Shown: in pieces, positions 60,076 to 64,000 of the stretch | Layout of the letters: the number at the start of each line of letters is the position of its first letter | Position numbering within the stretch: the stretch's first letter is position 1 | NCBI GenBank assembly: GCA_051294375.1 | Contig: CM119267.1 | Location: 7,916,683 to 7,980,682 of the forward strand | Direction: 5' to 3' | Length of the DNA stretch: 64,000 nucleotides | Source of the DNA: Paraspadella gotoi | Taxonomy: Eukaryota; Chaetognatha | The notes under the pieces: generated by a model | Databases searched by the model: none | What the model was told of the DNA's origin: nothing | What the model saw: only the letters and a program-made list of their open reading frames with translations | Made by a program: the position numbers and the translations under genes

Positions 60076-60739
60076 GACAGAAATAGGGGTAGCCCATTCA
60101 AATGGGGTTGAGTGTAGAAAATTAGAATTATTACATGCTCATATCACGAAAGATTTATGACATTTTTGAAGTGATACTTTTCAATGGACAAAACATTTCT
60201 TTATGGTGGCTCTATAGTCCCAATAATTAATACGTTTTAATATTTATTTGATAAATAGGAAGGCCAAAAATTTTTCTTTCAGAAGTTTTCTAAAATTTTA
60301 AGACCAGGATTCAGAGTAGCTGCATAAAAGTTGTCTAGCACAAGTATAATTCTTTTTCTAAATATTTTCAAGAGTGTTAAAGTGGAGTCAAATAGAAGAG
60401 AACCTTAAAGATCATCCATCATCATCATAGCTTTCGATAATTTTATTCAGTTTTTTTTTTATTTTCCACACTAGAAAACGTTAAGATATTTATTAAAAGC
60501 TTGTAATTATATTTCTTGTTTTAACTTATTTTGCCTATCAGAATACATCAAAAAAATTTTAAGAGAGTCAAAAAAAAAAATTTTAATAATGTAAAAAAGA
60601 CAAGATAATACTTTAAATGTATTAATGCAAGACGTATAATGTAAATTTTTTTTGGAAAATGATTGCTTGAAATATTTAGGCAAGACAACTAAAATGAACT
60701 TTGCAATGGAGTCGTCGAAATTTTATATTATTTCTGGAA
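60076..60739. other. AT-rich DNA present only between G2 and H2
   Basis: About 660 bp of AT-rich sequence absent from the G1-H1 junction (53330). Nothing recognisable was seen. Confidence 0.5.
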
Positions 60740-62271
60740 GTTGGTCCTCTAACCACAAAAAAAACAAAAAAAAAAAGAAACAATCCATCGCTTGTGACAG
60801 GCGACATGAAGTCGAAAAACTCGACGCTCAAACATAATAGAGGAATTGTTGATCGCGAAGACATAACGTCAAAGCGCGTTGTACGTCGAACGGAATTAAA
60901 TTATCCTCCTTCATCGATCGGACACCCCCCTCCACCCCTTTTCCATCCCCTTCCACCCCTCTTCCACATTTTTCCCGACTTTTCTTTTTTTTTTTTTTTT
61001 TCAGTGAAAGAGGTTTTTTTTTTCTCATTTTGCGGGGTATGTGTTCCCCCCCCCCGTACATTGATCGAGTCCGTAAGACCAGATAACGAAATCCGTTGTC
61101 AAACTCCCAAATCTCATTGGTTTCCTTTTTTTTTCCTTCCCCTCAAAATACCTAAATTTTTTCCCCGATCGTCCTTCATCCTTCTTTGGAGATGAAAAAA
61201 CACACAACAACAAAAAAAAAAAACAAGACAGAGAGACGAGAGAAAAACAGAAGAAAAAAAATCTGATACGGTGAACGACCAAACGAGAGAAAATCTGTGT
61301 GGGGAAAATAAAAATCTTTACCCATACTGTTCTCTCTCTCTCTCTCTCTCGTCTCTCTTCTCTTCTCTCTCCTCTTCTTCTCTCTTCTCTGCTTCGGTCT
61401 TCGTCTTCCTGTGCCTCTTTCTGTGCTCTCGGTCTCGTCTCATCTCGCGCCTCTTCACTGATCTCATTGTCTGCTTCGAATATGGTTTCTCGATTTTGGT
61501 TCAAACAATTAGAACGGACATCAACGTTCCTAAAGTGTAAAGAATCCCCATTTTTCTCTTAGATAAAAACATCCTTGTTAGACTCCCTATATTATTGATT
61601 TTAATGAACGACTGAGTAAATATATTTATCACAGTTTCCTACTTTTTTTTTCCCCCCGATTATTTGACGACCCCCCCTTCGAATCGACTTCAGCCCTAAA
61701 CATTATTCCTCATTTTTTATAGCATTATCCCACATCACTTTGTACACATTTTTTTACTATACTTCATCGACGGACCCGAGTGGCGGCGTTTGTCAGATCA
61801 ACGTCGAAACAATAAATTTGATTTTTCTCTTTTCTCTTTTTCTCTTTCATTCAACTTTTTAGGTTAAGGTATTTTCTCTTTTTTTTTAGGGGGGGGGTAG
61901 GAGGGGGGGAGGCGTTTCCAAGCGAGGGAGGAGAGGGAAGGGGACTCGGGCGGTGGGGCGGTCGGCGGAGGCGGGGCGGTTAGAGTCTGCGAGCGTCGGA
62001 TGGAATTTAAAAAAAAAAAAGCACAATTCAATTATCGTGATTTCGAATATGTAATTACTGAATGATTATTAATTTATATTAGCTATAAAACAGTAGTAGT
62101 AGTTTCAGTTTATCTAAGCGAAATCGTTCCTAGTTAATATCAAAAGCTTTAAACAATAATGTTATTTTTAAATTTTTTTCATGTCGATTTCGAATGCCCA
62201 CTTTGTTGCCAACATCGAGTTTTTTTTCCACCTCCTTTGGGTAGGGTGAGAAAGTTTTTTTCCCCTTCCTC

Positions 62272-62291
62272 TCTCTCTCTCTCTCTCTCTC

Positions 62292-62343
<52 letters not shown>
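62272..62343. repeat. (CT)n microsatellite
   Basis: About 70 bp of nearly pure CT, broken in H copy 1. Confidence 0.95.
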
Positions 62344-62351
<8 letters not shown>

Positions 62352-62392
62352 CTCTCCCTCTCTCCCACGCTCTCTCTCTCTTTTACGGTCCC

Positions 62393-62451
62393 AGGATTTT
62401 TTTCTTCGCCGCGAGGGTTAAAAGTCGCCGGTTCGAATCCCGGTCAATCCT
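62393..62451 (+). other. tRNA-like 59-nt sequence, clean copy
   Basis: AGGATT...AATCCT could form a 6-bp acceptor-like stem and CCGG TTCGAATC CCGG a T-arm-like hairpin. It is directly followed by a CGA/CAA array. The 59-nt length and lack of an A-box argue against a normal tRNA gene. Confidence 0.25.
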
Positions 62452-62498
62452 CACGACGACGGCGACGACAACGACGACGACAACGACGACGACAACTT
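62452..62498. repeat. (CGACGACAA)n array
   Basis: CGA triplets with regular CAA, like 33219-33285. Confidence 0.85.
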
Positions 62499-63295
62499 AG
62501 GATCTCTCTCGTCGTTTTCTTTCGATGAATATTTCGCTACTGGGTATGGAATTTTCTCCGTCCTCGCCTCGATGTTAATTTTTTTTTCGGTAAAATTTTT
62601 TAAATTTATTTTCTGCGATATTGTTTTTCGAACAAATTACAATTCGACACCCATCGTCCGTTTTGTGGATTCTTTATTTTTACTCTTAATTCAATACTAC
62701 TTTCATTCATTCAAAAGTACGAAAAATTAATAATTACTTTTTTTACAAAAGCAGATTGATTAATTCCCTCGCGAATTGTTTGTCCGTTTTCGCTTCGATG
62801 TACAACGCAAACATCTTGTTCATAAAATTAAAAAAACTTATCGACAAGCTTCTGACTTTTACCGCCTTTCGCTTCAACGCCAAATTTAAGGTAGAATCGC
62901 TCTACCGGCTCTTTTCCCCGAATGACTGGGAGGATTATAATAATAATTAAACGAAGAGATAAAAGTCTGAAAAAGTTTCGAACCTCCCAACCTGCCGCGC
63001 CGCATGACGTCGCTGAGAATCGGTTTCCTTTCGCCAACAAACGTCATTTCGACGATTTGTTGATTTTTTTTTTCTTTTTTAAACTTTCCCCCGTCTTGAC
63101 TTTTTTTTCTTTTCATTTTTTTTTCTTTGATCGATAGCCCGACAATATTCCGCCGACAATAATCTCACCTTTTTTTTTCATTCAAAATCCAGTTTTTTTT
63201 CCTCTCTTTTTAAATCCCACCTGCAAATTTGTCGTCGATAAAAGTAGAACTTACCCGAAACTTTAACGAAACCCGCGTCCGTAACCCAGACTTAC

Positions 63296-63539
63296 CCTTT
63301 CGACTGCGACGCCCAAATTGAGTCGAGGGTCCTCCCTGACCCGGCGGTGACCCGCTGCGCGCGCCTCCTGTCACGCAAAAGGGGGTCTCCGCCTTCCACG
63401 CTGTGGTCGATCCATTGTGTAGAATCTCTTCTGTCATTCATTCGCGGAAGAATACGCCTTCGTCTTAGTTCCAAAGTTAAAAATTTCGTCACATGTTGCA
63501 AACAAATAGCATTCTTACCGTGAGGGTTTTTTTTACCGT
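63296..63539 (-). CDS. Candidate internal exon, unidentified protein
   Basis: On the minus strand acceptor CTCACTTACCAG (AG at 63541-63540) opens a frame that stays open for the whole 244 nt and ends at a strong donor GG/GTAAGT (63295). The protein is Arg-rich in its middle (Leu-Glu-Leu-Arg-Arg-Arg-Arg-Ile-Leu-Pro-Arg) and ends Gly-Ser-Gly-Arg-Thr-Leu-Asp-Ser-Ile-Trp-Ala-Ser-Gln-Ser-Lys. It is mixed, non-repetitive sequence in contrast to its surroundings. A second GGGTAAGT donor lies about 43 nt further on. No family was recognised, and a strong plus-strand GTAAGT at 63543 leaves the strand open to doubt. Confidence 0.4.
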
Positions 63540-64000
63540 CTGGTAAGTGAGCTCTCTTTCAATAGATTATAATCACCTCATCTCTATCACCCTAACACTT
63601 TAGCCTAATTTATTTCATTCATCATAAAATCGTATATTGATTCCCATTAATTCTACATTTTGATTCCTTCCTTCAAGTCATGTTGATTTAACTTATTTAA
63701 CTTATTCAACTTAACTTTAAATTGTTTTACCTCAACCTTAACTTTTTTCGCATCTTTCCAATTCATCATCTCGCCTCTTCTCAATTCACTTCATCTCGTG
63801 ATTTATTTTCATTTCATCTAAAATAACGATTCTCCTTATTTCCTTATTTCGAATTACCCAATATCGTATCCATCACCTTATTAATCGGACCACGTGATGT
63901 TTCCAGCCTTTCACGATTCTTCAAATCAGCGCCTCTCGTGTCTCCTTCTCACGTCACATCGACAAACCATATCACGTCATCGGATTTCTGTCGTGAATCT

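Larger units (their letters stand above)
60740..64000. repeat. Unit H, copy 2 (cleaner)
   Basis: Matches 53330-56760 to the end of the window. Clean CT (62272-62343) and CGA arrays here are disrupted in copy 1. Confidence 0.8.

Overview
This window is eukaryotic nuclear DNA, most likely from an invertebrate and perhaps an arthropod. The signs are: no dense ORF or operon structure; very many long (GA)n/(CT)n tracts plus (CGA)n, (GAT)n, (AAT)n and (TTTTC)n arrays; MITE- and SINE-like elements; a TATA box with a TCAGT initiator 28 bp downstream; and a few isolated GC-rich stretches that look like exons with consensus splice signals. No complete protein gene, rRNA, functional tRNA or CRISPR array can be supported. 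Most open frames are (GA)n read as Arg-Glu or Leu-Ser repeats.

The main architecture is pairing. Almost half of the window is present twice: A (1-2370 / 7605-9942), I (6290-7415 / 14690-16200, inverted), C (11055-14120 / 16368-18550), D (18957-24620 / 24800-28040), E (44053-46731 / 47378-50172), F (50160-51118 / 51144-52159), G (52160-53330 / 58993-60075) and H (53330-56760 / 60740-64000). In C, I, E, G and H the two copies differ mainly by scattered 1-3 base indels. One copy (C1, I2, E2, F, G1, H1) has microsatellites and palindromes broken up that are clean in its sister. That is the look of uncorrected long-read sequence used to fill gaps, with overlapping contig ends not trimmed. Three of the four 25-N gaps are flanked by direct copies of the same sequence. 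Much of the duplication is therefore probably an assembly artefact.

Region by region: 1-7604 holds unit A, AT-rich DNA, two GC-rich promoter-like patches, GA tracts and a 30-bp minisatellite. 7605-18550 holds A again, a palindromic hAT-type MITE (8-bp target duplication), unit C twice and the inverted copy of I. 18550-28040 is unit D twice, carrying an LTR-like core promoter beside an antisense tRNA-Leu 3' fragment that includes CCA. 28040-44050 is cleaner single-copy DNA and contains the best coding candidates: three phase-compatible minus-strand exons (39357-40695) of an Ala/Gly/Pro-rich protein, and a plus-strand Lys/Glu/Ser-rich exon (41224-41593). 44053-64000 is the E-F-G-H block with a second MITE insertion, a SINE-like element and a candidate minus-strand exon present in both H copies.

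No pathway or gene system can be reconstructed here. The most biologically interesting items are the fully palindromic MITE, the tRNA-Leu fragment between 28-bp repeats, and the unidentified multi-exon gene fragment.
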